A stretch of 64,000 nucleotides of DNA, taken from Imbricaverruca yamaguchii. Lineage: Eukaryota > Arthropoda > Thecostraca > Neoverrucidae. The DNA lies in the NCBI GenBank assembly GCA_034440575.1, contig JAOTOL010001549.1, positions 1,395,001-1,459,000 of the forward strand. The letters are read 5' to 3'. The notes below the pieces were generated by a model. That model was given only the letters and a program-made list of their open reading frames with translations, did no database searches and had not been told where the DNA came from. Positions 37,764-49,860 of the stretch are shown here, piece by piece; position 1 is the first letter of the stretch, and every line of letters starts with the position of its first letter. A program made the position numbers and the translations under genes.

Positions 37764-37808
37764 TTAAGGCACTTCTTTAGAGATGAAATCTCTAAAGAAG
37801 TGCCTTAA
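37764..37808. repeat. Perfect 21-bp inverted repeat, 3-nt loop
   Basis: Left arm 37764-37784 (starts TTAAGGCACTTC), loop GAA 37785-37787, right arm 37788-37808 (ends GAAGTGCCTTAA). All 21 pairs match and pairing stops abruptly at both ends. It is too short for a typical microRNA precursor. It could be a recent snap-back (template-switch) duplication or the core of a foldback element. Confidence 0.9.
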
Positions 37809-40800
37809 TTTCCACCCTACTTGTTCCCTCAAAATATGTAACCTCTGCCTGAGCGTCAACCCGTACCCTGCAGGATGGTCGTGCGAATTCAGGGATGGTC
37901 CGAGGGATGTTCAGGGGGACGTCTGCCTCACATTTCAATTATTCTCTCAAGCTGGGCTCAATGAGGATCCCGATTACAAAGCGCGTTGCTGATATGACAA
38001 ACGTCAATGTAGTTTTAGGTATGCATATCCTCTTAGTGCTTAGACTGGGTTTCGTGAAACAATGGGGAAAGAAGTGGAGAGCCATTCGCCGTGTAATTGC
38101 AACACTCGACTAGGCTAGGCCCATGATACAATACGATAACTAGGCTAAGCCCATCATTTGTGACCAAGACCCTTAGTTCATTCCAAATGTTGGATTAATG
38201 CTTTCCGTTGAGTCCATGAATTTACGAAAGAGCGATGAATATGTCCATGAGTATATGAGTTTGGAGCACTACCGTTCGCCGCGTCAGTAGCTGAAACACA
38301 TCCTTGAATCAACTGGGGTGCTATTAACAGTCATTGGCAAGAGTCTGGATATCAACATAATTAGGGAAATACATGGGCGTTGATCAGCCCCGCCCACTTG
38401 TCCACTCAATTACCAATTACTGTTATCTCCTGTCCACGAAAATTGCGTTTTCTGTCTTTATTTTATCAAAGAGATAATCGTATCAAGGGAATATGGCGAG
38501 ACAGTCATTCAAACTTGCAAAGTGTGGTCAAGCTTCAGTTTCACACTGGCAATGCTCCGAGCCACAGAAACACATTTGAATGTGTCCATGCTATGGCGAG
38601 ACGCTGCCATAGCAATACATATACGTTCGGACGTCATATGTATCGAAATAGGACAGTGAGCCGCCTTCGTGCATACCAATGCATGCAACCGACGTCAATG
38701 ATATACGGCGACTTTAATACTGACTTTAGCTTGATCATAATCAGGGTTCACATCACATTGGAGGTCTGCTGGTCAATCTGCAAGGATCAACTGAAACATG
38801 GGGATGCTGGAGAGGTGGTGGTGGCACAAGGTCTCCAAACAGCCACGTGTTGTTCATCCATGCTGTTTGGCACAAACAGAAGCGAAGTTGTTGCGGGTTG
38901 CGAAACAGCGCAAACCAACAGATTACTGAAGATCCAATCACTGGAGGAGACCTTTAACAAATTCAGGTGGTGCCTTTGCATGACACTGTGGTTTCCGGAT
39001 CATGCATTCCCAAGCGTCCCCATTGGCACTGGTGTTGATTTCGTAAGGCTATGTGGTGCTCAGCCACACATACGTGGCGCTTAATTGCCCAAGCACCCCC
39101 CCCCAGTAGCACGGAAACTCCTCCCCTGCCATTAGACTCAAACTGAGCCCATGGTAGTGAAAAGCAGTGCAACACCGAAAGGTGCCGATGCCGGGAGGTC
39201 GGTGTGCTGTGCACAAGCAGGTGCCACCAGTCATTGTCGAGTGGGAACGAATAAACCAGTGACAGACATTCAGTTTGTCTAGGAGAATAGAAGAGGTAAA
39301 TGGAAATCGTGAGTTCGAATACTGCAAATGAACCAATGAGAATCATACGACGGTGGCCATGTTCGATGCGCAAGCAAACCAGGAAATAATCCGGAGGTAG
39401 GATTGACATTGCGACGGTCAAAGTCGATCGGCAGTTCGCCTCACACAGCGTGACGAATCACCGCCTTGCTTCATGTTACCCATGTCCTCTCATTGATGGC
39501 CTGCGCCAAATTGAGCTGGTGAAGGCTTTCGGTCGGGAGCTTGGCATGAACTGGGCATTCCGTGAACTGCCTAAAATCCGCTCGAAGTCATCCGACAAGA
39601 AATGAAGTAATTGTACTTTGTGCTCGCCTGGTTACTCTCTGGCATTCCATGAAATGCCCAAAATTGTTGGTCCTCTGCTGTATTAGGAATAATTTCTGCG
39701 ATATTTCAGTCATTACCGGTGTTTCATGAATACCTAAACATTTCATGATGCACCGGATTTCAGCCGATGATTGACACATACATGGCTGGTGCGAGCGCAG
39801 TGCTAGCGATAGGTGATTAGTACCTCAACATTGGAGATACTGGAGCCGTGGCTGGTTTACTCCAGAGGCTTATGACACGCGACGTAGCACCACAAGGCAC
39901 ACGTAAAGGCCTAATCGGACACACGACATGATGAAGAGATAAACCTGTTCGAAGATATAAAATGCAGCTTTTGACAGGCAGGTATCAGTAGATGTATTCA
40001 CAAGTTAAAAAGCTCCTGATTTATTGACGATGGGTTGTCGTGCTGCAACTGCATTCGCGCGATATATCCGTTCCAGCTTACGGAATATACGTCAGTATAA
40101 TCAAACGAAAAATGACGCCACAGCTTGGAACCGATGACGTGAACTGACTAACTGGTGAGACATCTGGCTCAAAACCAACATCTTCGTCAAGTATATTTCG
40201 ACTCAAATGTGGTCTAGAGGGAGCATGCTGTCCAGCCGAGGAGAGATATAGCCGGGTGGCTGGGCGATATCTGATCGGATTGCCCACCTTAAGCGATGGA
40301 GCATATCGGTCCTATTGTAATCTTTTACGAGTTGATAGTCATTACGTCACAAAAAATGTTCAGACAACATCCACTATGCTAAACGAATGCGTGCACTTTC
40401 TAGAATGACAATCAAGTTATGGCAGGTCAGATACTTACGTGCAAGTACAGTGCGGGCCGATTGTCTTAGTCCACCACTGGCACGACATAATGCCAGCCCC
40501 ACACGCCCCTACGACGATTGGGATTTTCCACACCTAGGTCTCCTTTGGACCCGAGTTTGGGGATCACGCCAATGTCTGCTGTGGCGGATTAGTCTCACAG
40601 ATCGCTGACTATTATTTGTTCTCTCCAATATAAATATTTTCAGCTGCTTTTTTTTCGAACCTAGACTCGGACTGGACATCTGCTTCACACAGCTTGAATG
40701 GCAATGAAATTTTTGTCTGTCGTATCAGAAAATCATCACCTCCCGAAGCCCCATCGCTAATCGGAACCAGAATTAATTCAACGCAACTTCTTCGGAACGT

Positions 40801-41490
40801 GAATCTATCCAGTTCAAGTGTATCGCGCATAAGTCTGAACGACACAACCGAATCATGGACCGTTTACTAGGCAGGCGGATGCTGTTGTTATCCCTCCGTT
40901 CTTTTCATCCTGTTCACCGCTCAACCGGAGCCGGGCACGATCGCTCGCCTGGCCTTATCGCACGGCACACCATCCGACCACCGGGTGCGGGCCGCTAACC
41001 CGACAGTCAGACAGCCGGGCAGCAGCCGGATCCGCTAATTAGCGTCGCGCTGACCGGGTGAGCCCGCTTGGCGCGCGAGGGCGGGCTGCAGCATTCCACA
41101 CTGCAGCCACCCAGCGACACGGCCGGCGAGCGACGGCGACCTGCGCGCTGCAGCATTTCATATCTGGTGTCTGATGACAACGATACCGCCGGTAGCGATG
41201 TAATCCCGAACCAAATGTCCGCTGTCATTACGTGCACAGTTTTAGTTTTGAGCGCAATTCGCTGCAATCGGGCGGTGCAAGGCTATCCAAGGTCGGCCTG
41301 ATTTTTTGTATTTTGCAGCCGCATCCCCGATCGGTTGGCATATCGGTACAGCACCGTCGTCACAGCCAGCTTAAAGTTAATTGCTGATGTTTCATAAAAC
41401 GCGTGCAATAAAGTGGTGACATGAACTAATATTTTATTCCAGATGTGTGGGACATGGCAAACACTGCCCATCCAACGTTTACACATCCAA
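37809..41490. other. Long stretch without confirmed gene
   Basis: The + strand frame at 38380-39084 stays open for 234 codons without tandem repeats. It has no ATG until about the middle and no recognised domain. A shorter + frame at 39390-39605 ends LRQIELVKAFGRELGMNW...KSSDKK before TGA and has plausible protein character. Neither is called a gene. A CpG-rich patch at 40915-41160 contains GCTAATTAGCG (41034). A nine- to ten-C run lies near 39095. Confidence 0.4.
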
Positions 41491-41501
41491 TATATACATA
41501 C

Positions 41502-41576
<75 letters not shown>
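41491..41576. repeat. (TACA)n(TA)n microsatellite
   Basis: Several CATA units run into about 30 TA repeats. Confidence 0.97.
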
Positions 41577-41577
<1 letters not shown>

Positions 41578-41886
41578 TGAAGTACGGCAAAACAATGACC
41601 TGAATTCCAGTAATAGCCACTTTTCATTTGGAAGTTCATGAAGCGGCAACAATCTACGCTACACATGAGGTGGAGCAAGAGCACCATACATGGCATATTG
41701 TTAATTCCATCCGCATCGGCAACTGTGCCGGGGGTCCAGACAAGAGCCAGTATTTTCTAAAGGGAGTCCAACCCCCAATACACATGTTATAAAACAGATG
41801 ATTTCCGGCGCGCCAAAAATATCTGGGTCGGTGTTGTGAAAATAGCAAAACTTCTTGTTTGCTCTCGAATATTTCCGTTACTAGGA

Positions 41887-41913
41887 TGGGTGGGGTGGGG
41901 TGGGGTGGGGGGT
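41887..41913 (+). repeat. (GGGGT)n short tandem, G-quadruplex prone
   Basis: Four to five GGGGT units, ending GGGGGGTTGG. It has four or more runs of at least three G, so quadruplex formation is possible. Too short and isolated for a telomere. Confidence 0.8.
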
Positions 41914-41979
41914 TGGCTGTGTCTCCGGGTCCAGGAATTTCATTTGTAAATGGACAAAGTGGAAGTCATCTTGAGTTGC

Positions 41980-42195
41980 CATCTCGGTAGCTCAGTTGGT
42001 TAGAGCGCTGGCCTGCATTAGTCTCCCCTGGCCTGGCAAGACAGGTTCGAGTCGCTTCACGCGCTCGCGATTAGCCCCCGACCGAGTCAGTTGGCAACCG
42101 GCCCGATAAGGCCGGGGGCGAGCTACCGGGGTGGCCGTGTCGGTGCGTTGACGGCACATTAAACTATGGACAAAAATTCTGCCGTTGAACTGGAA
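41980..42195 (+). repeat. tRNA-derived SINE
   Basis: The head has a strong box A, CGGTAGCTCAGTTGGTTAGAG, and a box B, ACAGGTTCGAGTCGC, with an anticodon-like loop CTGCATT. The body contains the GC-rich CAACCGGCCCGATAAGGCCG and GGGGTGGCCGTGTCGG, then TTAAACTATGGACAAAAATTC near the 3' end. A 10-bp insertion lies between anticodon arm and T arm, so it is not a functional tRNA. Confidence 0.7.
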
Positions 42196-44235
42196 TAATG
42201 GATCGGGTGGTGGGACCAGGATGAATGCGACAAGCTCTGCTTACTAGTGTGGCTCTGGTTCATAAAGCCATCCCAGCAAGAATTTGGACCAAATTTATAC
42301 TTAAAAATAAAAAAAATTAGTTTGGCCTTGCTTGGCAGCTGGGCCGCTGGGTATTAACACTGGTGGCTGCAGGTGCAACGGACGTGACATAATAGTAAAC
42401 ATACTTGGTGATGCGTTGCTGCATATGGGGTTGATATCGGCCGACATTTACGCATTCCAAACCCTAGTAGCCGTTTTGCTTCAGCGCTTGCAGTCTAAAT
42501 TATGTCAATACGAATTATACCCAGGTCGAGGTTAACAAAATAATTCACAGCAAGCGCTAGTACAATGCAACGTCATGTCAAATGTGGAATAGTAGATTCA
42601 TCAGTCTCAAGCATCATCGATTTTTATATCTCACTTTCGCAAGACGGAGACCTTGGCATCCATGGCTTATTCCGAGACCAATCACCGGTACATGACGTCA
42701 TTAAACGTGTCGCCAAGAGAATAGACGAGTCACAGCGTTTGTGTGCTTTAACAGCATTGTGCATGTAATTGAGTCTCAAGGCTAGTTGCTATTGCACTTT
42801 CGTCGCGAATTGCCTGCGAGTCTGGCCTGCTGCCGCCGCTGGTATGCCGGCCATGTGAATACTAGTGACGTCATAGACCTGCCTGCAGCGCAACACGCAT
42901 ATTGCCGTACCTAGATACACAACCTTCCAACTGTTTTCGCGGCAGAAAGCCGGGCTGCGTGCGGTGCATACTCGGATGAGTACGCATTTTGCAATACAGC
43001 CAAGGCTCAGGCTGCTTGTGTGGTCTTTTAAGCCTCTCCGTATCGGTATAGACACCCTCGATTAATAATGGTGTTAAGATAATTTATTGCGTTCAGCTAT
43101 CGTGCGCGAGAGGCGGTGCTTAGCAATGAGATGCAGCAGGGCCTCACCTAACATGTTAAATGGGGAAGGGAGGGAGAGCGTGGGTATCCCATTCATGACC
43201 GCACCTCTCCCCCAGTCAAGTCGCATTACTGGGAGGGGAAGGGAAGAGGAGCTCGGCTCGCTGGGACCTGGGCCCCGCTAGAATCAACGGTAGCGACCCA
43301 GGGTCAAATTTTGCTAGACGAGGACATAGACCGCAGTCAACGAATTAAGCAGCTCATCCGTGTAGACGAAGAGCTCTCCCAGCTAGTTATGGACACATAG
43401 TATCCAAAAGGTGAGTTCAGATTGCATTACTGAACACTAGGACTGGTGGGCTCGCACGCAAAACAAAATGTTAGAGGCAGATGGGTTCGAAAGGGCTCAC
43501 GTAGGCGCGAACTGAGTGGAGAAAAGGAGTGGCCCATTGGACGAACCTCTCTCAAACTGTCTTGTAGATTCGCTTCTGCTGGATTGGACAGGGGACATTG
43601 ACCACTGACATACCAGTTAGTGACAGAGGGATGTCATTTGACATACTTCTAAGATGGTATTTTGTCTTCAATGTCTTCCAAATTTAGCATGGGACTCCAT
43701 GAGTTTACTGGTACTGGGGTGTTGTATACTACATTATTCCTCACTCTATCATGTACACACCTGAGTCGCTTTTATGAAATGGCATTCGCGTTTTCGGCCC
43801 TTGACTTTACTACATGCATTTTAATCCGAAATCTAAGGCCATTTTGCACCGAGATATGTATCGTGGCGTTCACTTATCAAATTCGACAGAACACGCGCTG
43901 TTGGTAAAATTGGACTGCCAATTTGAAGAAGAAAAAACGGTAGCTGAATTTGTAACTAATGCTCGTAATGAAACGAACGTGCCCTACACCTGTACTTTTC
44001 CGTACGAATGGACGGGGTCGTGTCTTGTCATCGTATATTAGTTCATTTATATGTTTGATCGCTTGCGAAACTGAAATATACGGTCGCACGGCACATTTGA
44101 CGTACAGCCGTAGATTCGTACTTTTTGGTTCGTAAAACTGGGCACTGACTTCTAGCTATTTTCACAACCCTATTTTCTTGTACGCGCACGTATGCGGATT
44201 TTGTGTTAAAATACAAATGTTCCGGATACAATTTA
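42196..44235. other. Gene-free stretch
   Basis: Open frames of at most 88 codons, no recognised domain, no tandem repeat. A purine-rich GGGAAGGGAGGGAGAG patch occurs near 43165. Confidence 0.5.
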
Positions 44236-44788
44236 GCCGAGCCAGTCTAGCCTACGCCACTGGGAGGCATTCTAGGCCACGCCACCTGGGAGTCTGTTTA
44301 GCCCACGCCACCTGGGAGCCATTCTAGCCCACGCTACCTGGGAGCCATTCTAGCCCACGTCACCTGGGAGACAGTCTAGCCCACGCCACCTGGGAGACAG
44401 TCTAACCCACGCCACCTGGGAGACAGTCTAGCCCACGCCACCTGGGAGACAGTCTAGCCAACGCCACCTGGGAGACAGTCTAGCCCACGCCACCTGGGAG
44501 CCATTCTAGCCCACGCCACCTGGGAGTCTGTCCAGCCCACGCCACCTGGGAACCATTCTAGCCCACGCCACCTGGGAGACAGTCTAGCCCACGCCACCTG
44601 GGAGCCATTCTAGCCCACGCCACCTGGGAGTCTGTCTAGCCCACGCCACCTGGGAGACAGTCTAGCCCACGCCACCTGGGAGACAGTCTAGCCCACGCCA
44701 CCTGGGAGTCAGTCTAGCCCACGCCACCTGGGAGACAGTCTAGCCCACGCCACCTGGGAGACAGTCTAGCCCACGCCACCTGGGAGCC
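44236..44788. repeat. Minisatellite F, 26-bp unit, about 21 copies
   Basis: The unit core is TAGCCCACGCCACCTGGGAG. Three variants differ in the following six bases (ACAGTC, CCATTC, TCTGTC). They are intermixed, with ACAGTC runs at both ends and CCATTC/TCTGTC alternating in the middle, which points to unequal exchange of blocks. Edge units (44240-44290) are the most diverged. Confidence 0.95.
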
Positions 44789-45470
44789 AGCAAGCCAGCC
44801 GCCGATCACGTGGTCATGTCGTCATGCCGCGCAACGCGTGTGCCCAAGGATGGGCGACCGCGTGGCTGTCAGCCTGACTGAAGGTGCCAAGCTGAAAGCT
44901 TTCCGCGACATAAGCTGAGCGGGAAGGCTGCGAGACGAAGAGGGCCGCGGCACAGTGTTTCGGTCACACCTGTCCATGCTAGTGTGACAATTTGGCAAAG
45001 TGCATCTACGCTTCGGATGCGTGCACAATATCGGCTGCAAGTGCGGTTGAGTTCGACAAGACCGCAGCCAATTTCGGCTAAAGTGAATTGTTTCCTTCAA
45101 TGCAGATATGCCGAAATCGAATGCACGGCTTCCACATTCTTCACCTGTGAAATACGCAGGCGCCTCACATTTAGATGCACTGCGACGAAATGTGGAAATA
45201 TGCATTGCGCATTTCTGAAAGTAATGCGCTCCCGTGACAATTGGACGCAGTGAGGCGCTAAATGTCTTCACTGGCCGTCCGAAGAGCCCAGCTACGGCCG
45301 GCCAGCAAGTGTTCTGCTGCGGTTCCGTCGCTTGTCCGTGTTCGTCCAGCGTGCCTAGTGGCGCCTCATACTGGCAACGAAATACCAGCTTTGGGGTTAT
45401 CCAACTTCATTAGGTAACTGCATCACACAATTTTAGGCCATGAGATTTTAGGCCATCGATGGGCTTTGTG
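44789..45470. other. Gene-free spacer
   Basis: A minus-strand frame of 149 codons (44822-45271) and an overlapping + frame of 89 codons carry no known domain. CpG-rich at the start. Confidence 0.4.
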
Positions 45471-45476
45471 TTGTAG

Positions 45477-45661
45477 TCTGGCAAATGTGTGACACTGAAC
45501 TTGTCCACGGGCTGTGTGATAGACTGGCGAGTGTATGTGACATTGAACTTGTCCACGGGCTGTACGATAGACTGTGGGTGTAGGTGACATTCAACTTGTC
45601 CACGGACCATGTGCGATAGTCTGGCAAATGTACGTAGTATCTAAGTCGCCCATGGGCTCCA
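45477..45661. repeat. Diverged tandem repeat P, about 48-bp unit, 4 copies
   Basis: GACACTGAACTTGTCCACGG recurs (45491, about 45539, about 45588) with flanking GTCTGGCAAATGT or GACTGGCGAGTGT. The fourth copy is strongly diverged. Confidence 0.85.
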
Positions 45662-46190
45662 GCATGCTACGCAGGGTTTCGTTACATATGTCCGATCCAC
45701 CCATGATCAAATACGAGGTCATGCTAACTCAAATGTATAATCTGCTCTTTCCTAAATCTAGCTACAATTTTGTTTGTTGCGCACAATGGTGCAAAAGCTA
45801 CTCAAAAACGCTCCATAGCCTTTTTCATTCTAAGTTTTATTCTGATCCAGAAAATGTTTGGGTTTGTCTGATGCATTACCAATTGTTCTATGTAAATATC
45901 CGAAAGAACCCAACATATGGAGCCCCGGTGTTCTGCATACAAGGAGTCAGTTCGTCATTTAATTTGTGGAATAGTTCGAAATCCGTTTAGGATGTAATTC
46001 CTGGATTGACATCAGGTTGTAAAGTAATCTTCAAAACTAATCAACTTGGTCACTTTGGATTCTGATGCGCCTGGATGGTCACAAAACTTGCGCTAGAAGG
46101 TCATCGCATCCCAGAGCATCGATTTTGAACTGAGTGCTTCAGGCCGGTCATTTTCCACATAGAAATGGGTTAAAAAAACCTCCACCAAAA
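45662..46190. other. Stretch without recognised gene
   Basis: A + strand frame (45574-45990) of 138 codons is Cys/Tyr/Phe-rich. I recognise no domain, and it overlaps the 48-bp repeat at its start. Not called. Confidence 0.35.
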
Positions 46191-46385
46191 CCCGGTGGCT
46201 CAATGATTAAGCTAATGCTGTGCTCAAGGAAGCTAATGCTAGCACGCCCCTGAGGTGTGTGGGGGCCGCGTACATCAGATGGTGTCCGGCGAAGAAAAGG
46301 CAATGCTCAAAAAGAGCATTCCCCGTACCAGAGGGAATCGGTTAGTGCCGTCCTGTGTAGTCGTGAAACAGAGCAGCTCTCGCCT
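46191..46385 (+). repeat. Possible degraded tRNA-derived SINE
   Basis: CCCGGTGGCTCAATGATTAAG resembles a box A. The following 150 bp has an AAAGAGCATTCCCCG phrase and small hairpins (AATGCTC/GAGCATT near 46302-46319). No clear box B, so uncertain. Confidence 0.3.
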
Positions 46386-46844
46386 TTAGTCGCAACCTGC
46401 TCCCACTGACTGTTGTGATCTCTTCCTCGGCGACGGTCGCGTAAGTGCCACCACCCCCGTCATTCCACTCCGAGTACGGATGTTGGTCTTCTTAGGCACC
46501 TTCATTTGTAGTCTGACAGCACAGTTCTCCTTCATCCGGCAGCGACACCGATACGGAAACTCGCATTCCAGACGGCGACAGCCTCCTTCTCAGCGACGGC
46601 TGCTGCAGGACGGCCTGCTCGCAGATCGCCGTCCCAGCAGCAGCGTCCTTCAAAGGTCGCCCCCCGTCCACGGGGCGGTCAGACGGGGCGCTTTTTGTCC
46701 ACCCTATCTGCGCGCGCAACGAGAACAACATTAGCTTTTATGGGACTAATTACGACCGGGACACACACGAACAAGTCGTATTTTTCTCTGACATACTTAG
46801 TGTGTCGGTCATCTGTAGCCGGCCGGTGCGATGTGTATCTGCCG

Positions 46845-47205
46845 CGCCACTGTTAATTACATTCAGCCGGCGATGCTGAAAAACCGACCGCAGTGCGTGC
46901 ACGGCGTGCCTGGCTGGTCGGCGGCGACACCGGGCCGGGCCGGGGCCGCGAGCGGCGCGACGCGTCGCGCCGCGGGTGCGCCGCGCCACCATTGTCGGCG
47001 CCGATAACTGGCGCGCCGGACGCACACGAACCGCGCCGCGGCGCGGCCGACACGACGCGCGGCGCGGAGAAACGCGCGCCGCCGCCGCCGCCGCCCGCCC
47101 GTCCAGCCGGCCGGCTGCGCGCGCGCGCGCGAAAAACCGGACCGGCCCGAATAATTTGTCGGGTAATAAAAGCGATAATTGACATTTATTAATTGCGACA
47201 GGTTT
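46845..47205. promoter_or_regulatory. CpG island flanked by TAAT-rich edges
   Basis: CTGTTAATTACATTCAG (about 46850) precedes 300 bp of extreme CpG density, including a (CG)n run near 47117-47130. AATAATTTGTCGGGTAATAA, GATAATTGAC and TTATTAATTGCG follow at 47149-47195. GC-rich DNA with clustered ATTA cores suggests an enhancer. It abuts minisatellite G directly. Confidence 0.4.
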
Positions 47206-47249
47206 TTCGGCCGACCACTGCAAGATAGCCCGGCCGGGTGTCGGTCGGG

Positions 47250-48173
47250 TGTCCGAGGTGACGCGTCGTGTGACGCCTGACCGGCCACTGGTCTGCCGGG
47301 GACGTCTGACCGGCCACCGGTCTGCCGGAGACGCCTGACCGGCCACCGGTCTGCCGGGGACACCTGACCGGCCACTGGTCTGCCGGGGACGTCTGACCGG
47401 CCACTGGTCTGCCGGGAACGTCTGACCGGCCACCGGTCTGCCGGGGACGTCTGACCGGCCACCGGTCTGCCGGGGACGTCTGACCGGCCACCGGTCTGCC
47501 GGGGACGTCTGACCGGCCACTGGTCTGCCGGGGACGTCTGACCGGCCACTGGTCTCCCGGGGACGTCTGACCGGCCACTGGTCTGCCGGGGACACCTGAC
47601 CGGCCACTGGTCTGCCGGGGACGTCTGACCTGCCACCGGTCTGCCGGGGACGTCTGACCGGCCACTGGTCTGGCGGAGACGTCTGACCGGCCACCGGTCT
47701 GCCGGGGACGTCTGACCGGCCACTGGTCTGCCGGAGACGTGTGACCGGCCACTGGTCTGCCGGAGACGTGTGACCGGCCACTGGTCTGCCGGAGACGCCT
47801 GACCGGCCACTGGTCTGCCGGGGACGTCTGACCGGCCACTGGTCTGCCGGGGACGTCTGACCGGCCACCGGTCTGCCGGGGACGTCTGACCGGCCACTGG
47901 TCTGCCGGGAACGCCTGACCGGCCACCGGTCTGCCGGGGACCCCACTCCAGTTATTGGTGTAGTGACGCGTCGTGTAACGCCTGACTTGCCACTGGTCTG
48001 CCGGGGACGTCTGACCGGCCACCGGTCTGCCGGGGACGCCTGACCGGCCACCGGTCTGCCGGGGACGTCTGACCGGCCACCGGTCTGCCGGGAACGCCTG
48101 ACCGGCCACCGGTCTGCCGGGGACGTCTGACCGGCCACTGGTCTGCCGGGGACACCACCCAAGCCATTGGTGT
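47250..48173. repeat. Minisatellite G, 29-bp unit, about 29 copies in two blocks
   Basis: The unit is GACCGGCCACTGGTCTGCCG plus gggacgtct. CCGGC and GCCGG in each unit can pair around a 9-nt loop. Block 1 (47258-47960, about 23 units) and block 2 (47963-48173, about 6 units) each start with GTGACGCGTCGTGT and end with an ATTGGTGT tail, so the whole block has been duplicated. Long minus-strand frames (PADRWPVRRPRQT) are artefacts. Confidence 0.95.
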
Positions 48174-48749
48174 TTTGCTTGTCTACAGATGATGGGCAAG
48201 ATGTTGGTCTGTCTCTACGTCACTGTGGTTGAATTATGTATTTATACATGAACAATTCTGCTGCTAACTTTCTTCTTTCTTTTGCTAACCTAGCTTCCGT
48301 TATCGGTGCTGTTAGGTTTTACGGTGCTGTCAAGCACTCCACATAACGGAGCCTGCATTATTCAATCACGTGCAAATTGTGCGTGTACATTGTCGTACTT
48401 ACCTTGAAATGAAGCATTGAGAACACTTATGTGTACGACTGACGCACAACAGACAATGATTCATGGGACACTGGTGGGGGGAGGGGGGACAGCACGGTCC
48501 CCGAGTTCCTCACATGCATCACTGGTCATGGTGCAGGCTTATGCGGGTGGGATGCTAAACTATTTCCTGTAATGCCAAAACTGCATTGCTATTAAGCCGG
48601 GCCCGGACGAACTGATGCCATGTTTGTTGAGCTAATGCGTGCCGATTGGTTGTGGGAAGAAATTTTAGCCGTTTGAGTGAATTGCCTGGAGTTGAGAACT
48701 GTTGGTGGGAAGCCAGTAACAGCTGTGGCCGGAAGTATGTACAGGTACA
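48174..48749. other. Gene-free spacer
   Basis: No gene or repeat recognised; a G-rich GGTGGGGGGAGGGGGG patch lies near 48471. Confidence 0.5.
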
Positions 48750-49070
48750 GGTCGGTGGTGTTACGGCAAGAGTCGGTGGTGGTGCGGCTAAGGTCGGTGG
48801 TGGAACGATTATGCTCAGTGGTGGTACGGGTAGAGTCAGTGGTGGTACGGTTATGATCAAGGATGGTATGGCTAGGGTCAGTGGTGGTACGGCTAGGGTC
48901 AGTGGTGGTACGGCTAGGGTCAGTGGTGGCACGACTAGGGTCAGTGGTGGCACGACTATGGTCAGTGGTGGTAAGACTAGGGTCAGTGGTGGCACAGCTA
49001 TGGTCAGTGGTGGTACGGCTAGGGTCAGCGGTGGCACGGGTAGGGTCAGTGGTGGTACGGCTGCTGGCTA
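48750..49070. repeat. Minisatellite H, 21-bp unit, about 15 copies
   Basis: TCAGTGGTGGTACGGCTAGG plus g is the consensus. The 21-bp period keeps frame, so the + strand reads SGGTARV-type heptapeptides and the minus strand PPLTLAV. No start context or homology supports translation. Confidence 0.93.
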
Positions 49071-49860
49071 TCGTCGTGCCTGTGACTGATAGTGCACGGC
49101 CATGACCTGTGGGTGAAGGACGGCGGCTGAGCGGAACGGATTTGTGAGAGCCGATAATTACCTAACATATAGTGATGCGATGATCCAAACGGTAGGAGAG
49201 ACGGTCTGACACCTGGGTACCCGTGGTGCGTCAGGATTGTCTGGGTAGCGGGGACCGGTCCTTCGGCGCCATCTTGGAGCTCGTTATCGCACCTAACACT
49301 CCCTAGTCGTCCAGCTTGAATGGTGCTGATCAACTGATGTACATGCTAAGCAGGCCACAGATGGTTTGCAGGCGGACCGCGCTGCGCGCACTAGGTAGTT
49401 ACATTATTAGGTGGTTGGCATTCACAAGTTGTATTTATTGAACGTGGTGTCATGCACAGGCCACCCGTTCTTTGCGGTTAATGGCGAAATCAATTATTGG
49501 ACATGCAATAACAAACCAATGAGTGTAGCAGCCAGGGCTTCAGTAATCGGAATGTTGAACGAGCTTGGAATATGATTAGCAATGGCTGTGGGATGCTACA
49601 TTTTGATAGACAATGTGCCAGTCCATGATCAACCAGTGCAAGCTGTGGCCAAGCTGCTCAAATGGCTACAACTAGAGTCCACTAGACTGGCTCCTACACA
49701 CCTACACATCACCTCCTGAGACTAGAATGGCTCCTACACACGTACACGATACATCCTGCGTCCCCAGCGAGCCTCCGATCGCGGAAATCAGCGGTTCCGG
49801 GTTCCGGCGTACACAGGCTCTCGTTGGACCGCGGTTTTTCTTCCCAGCGCCCAGGCGACC
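49071..49860. other. Gene-free spacer
   Basis: No recognised element. Two near-identical phrases TGGCTCCTACACACSTACAC occur at about 49689 and 49728, a small local duplication. Confidence 0.5.

Noticed and set aside
26385..41180. Hammerhead ribozyme cores at CTGATGA-like strings (26397, 32102, 41168)
   Set aside because: None is followed by a stem and GAAA in the required arrangement.
41887..41913. Interstitial telomere (GGGGT repeats)
   Set aside because: Only four or five units, and the arthropod telomere unit is normally TTAGG. A simple G-rich tract is more likely.
41980..42055. Functional tRNA gene
   Set aside because: Extra bases between the anticodon arm and T arm and a long SINE body argue against a working tRNA.
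44236..44788. CRISPR-like regular repeats of 26-33 bp (also arrays A-E, G)
   Set aside because: Units are contiguous with no unique spacers, no cas genes are present, and the sequence is clearly eukaryotic.
46750..48199. Minus-strand repetitive open frames (PADRWPVRRPRQT type)
   Set aside because: They are products of the 29-bp array G rotating through all frames.
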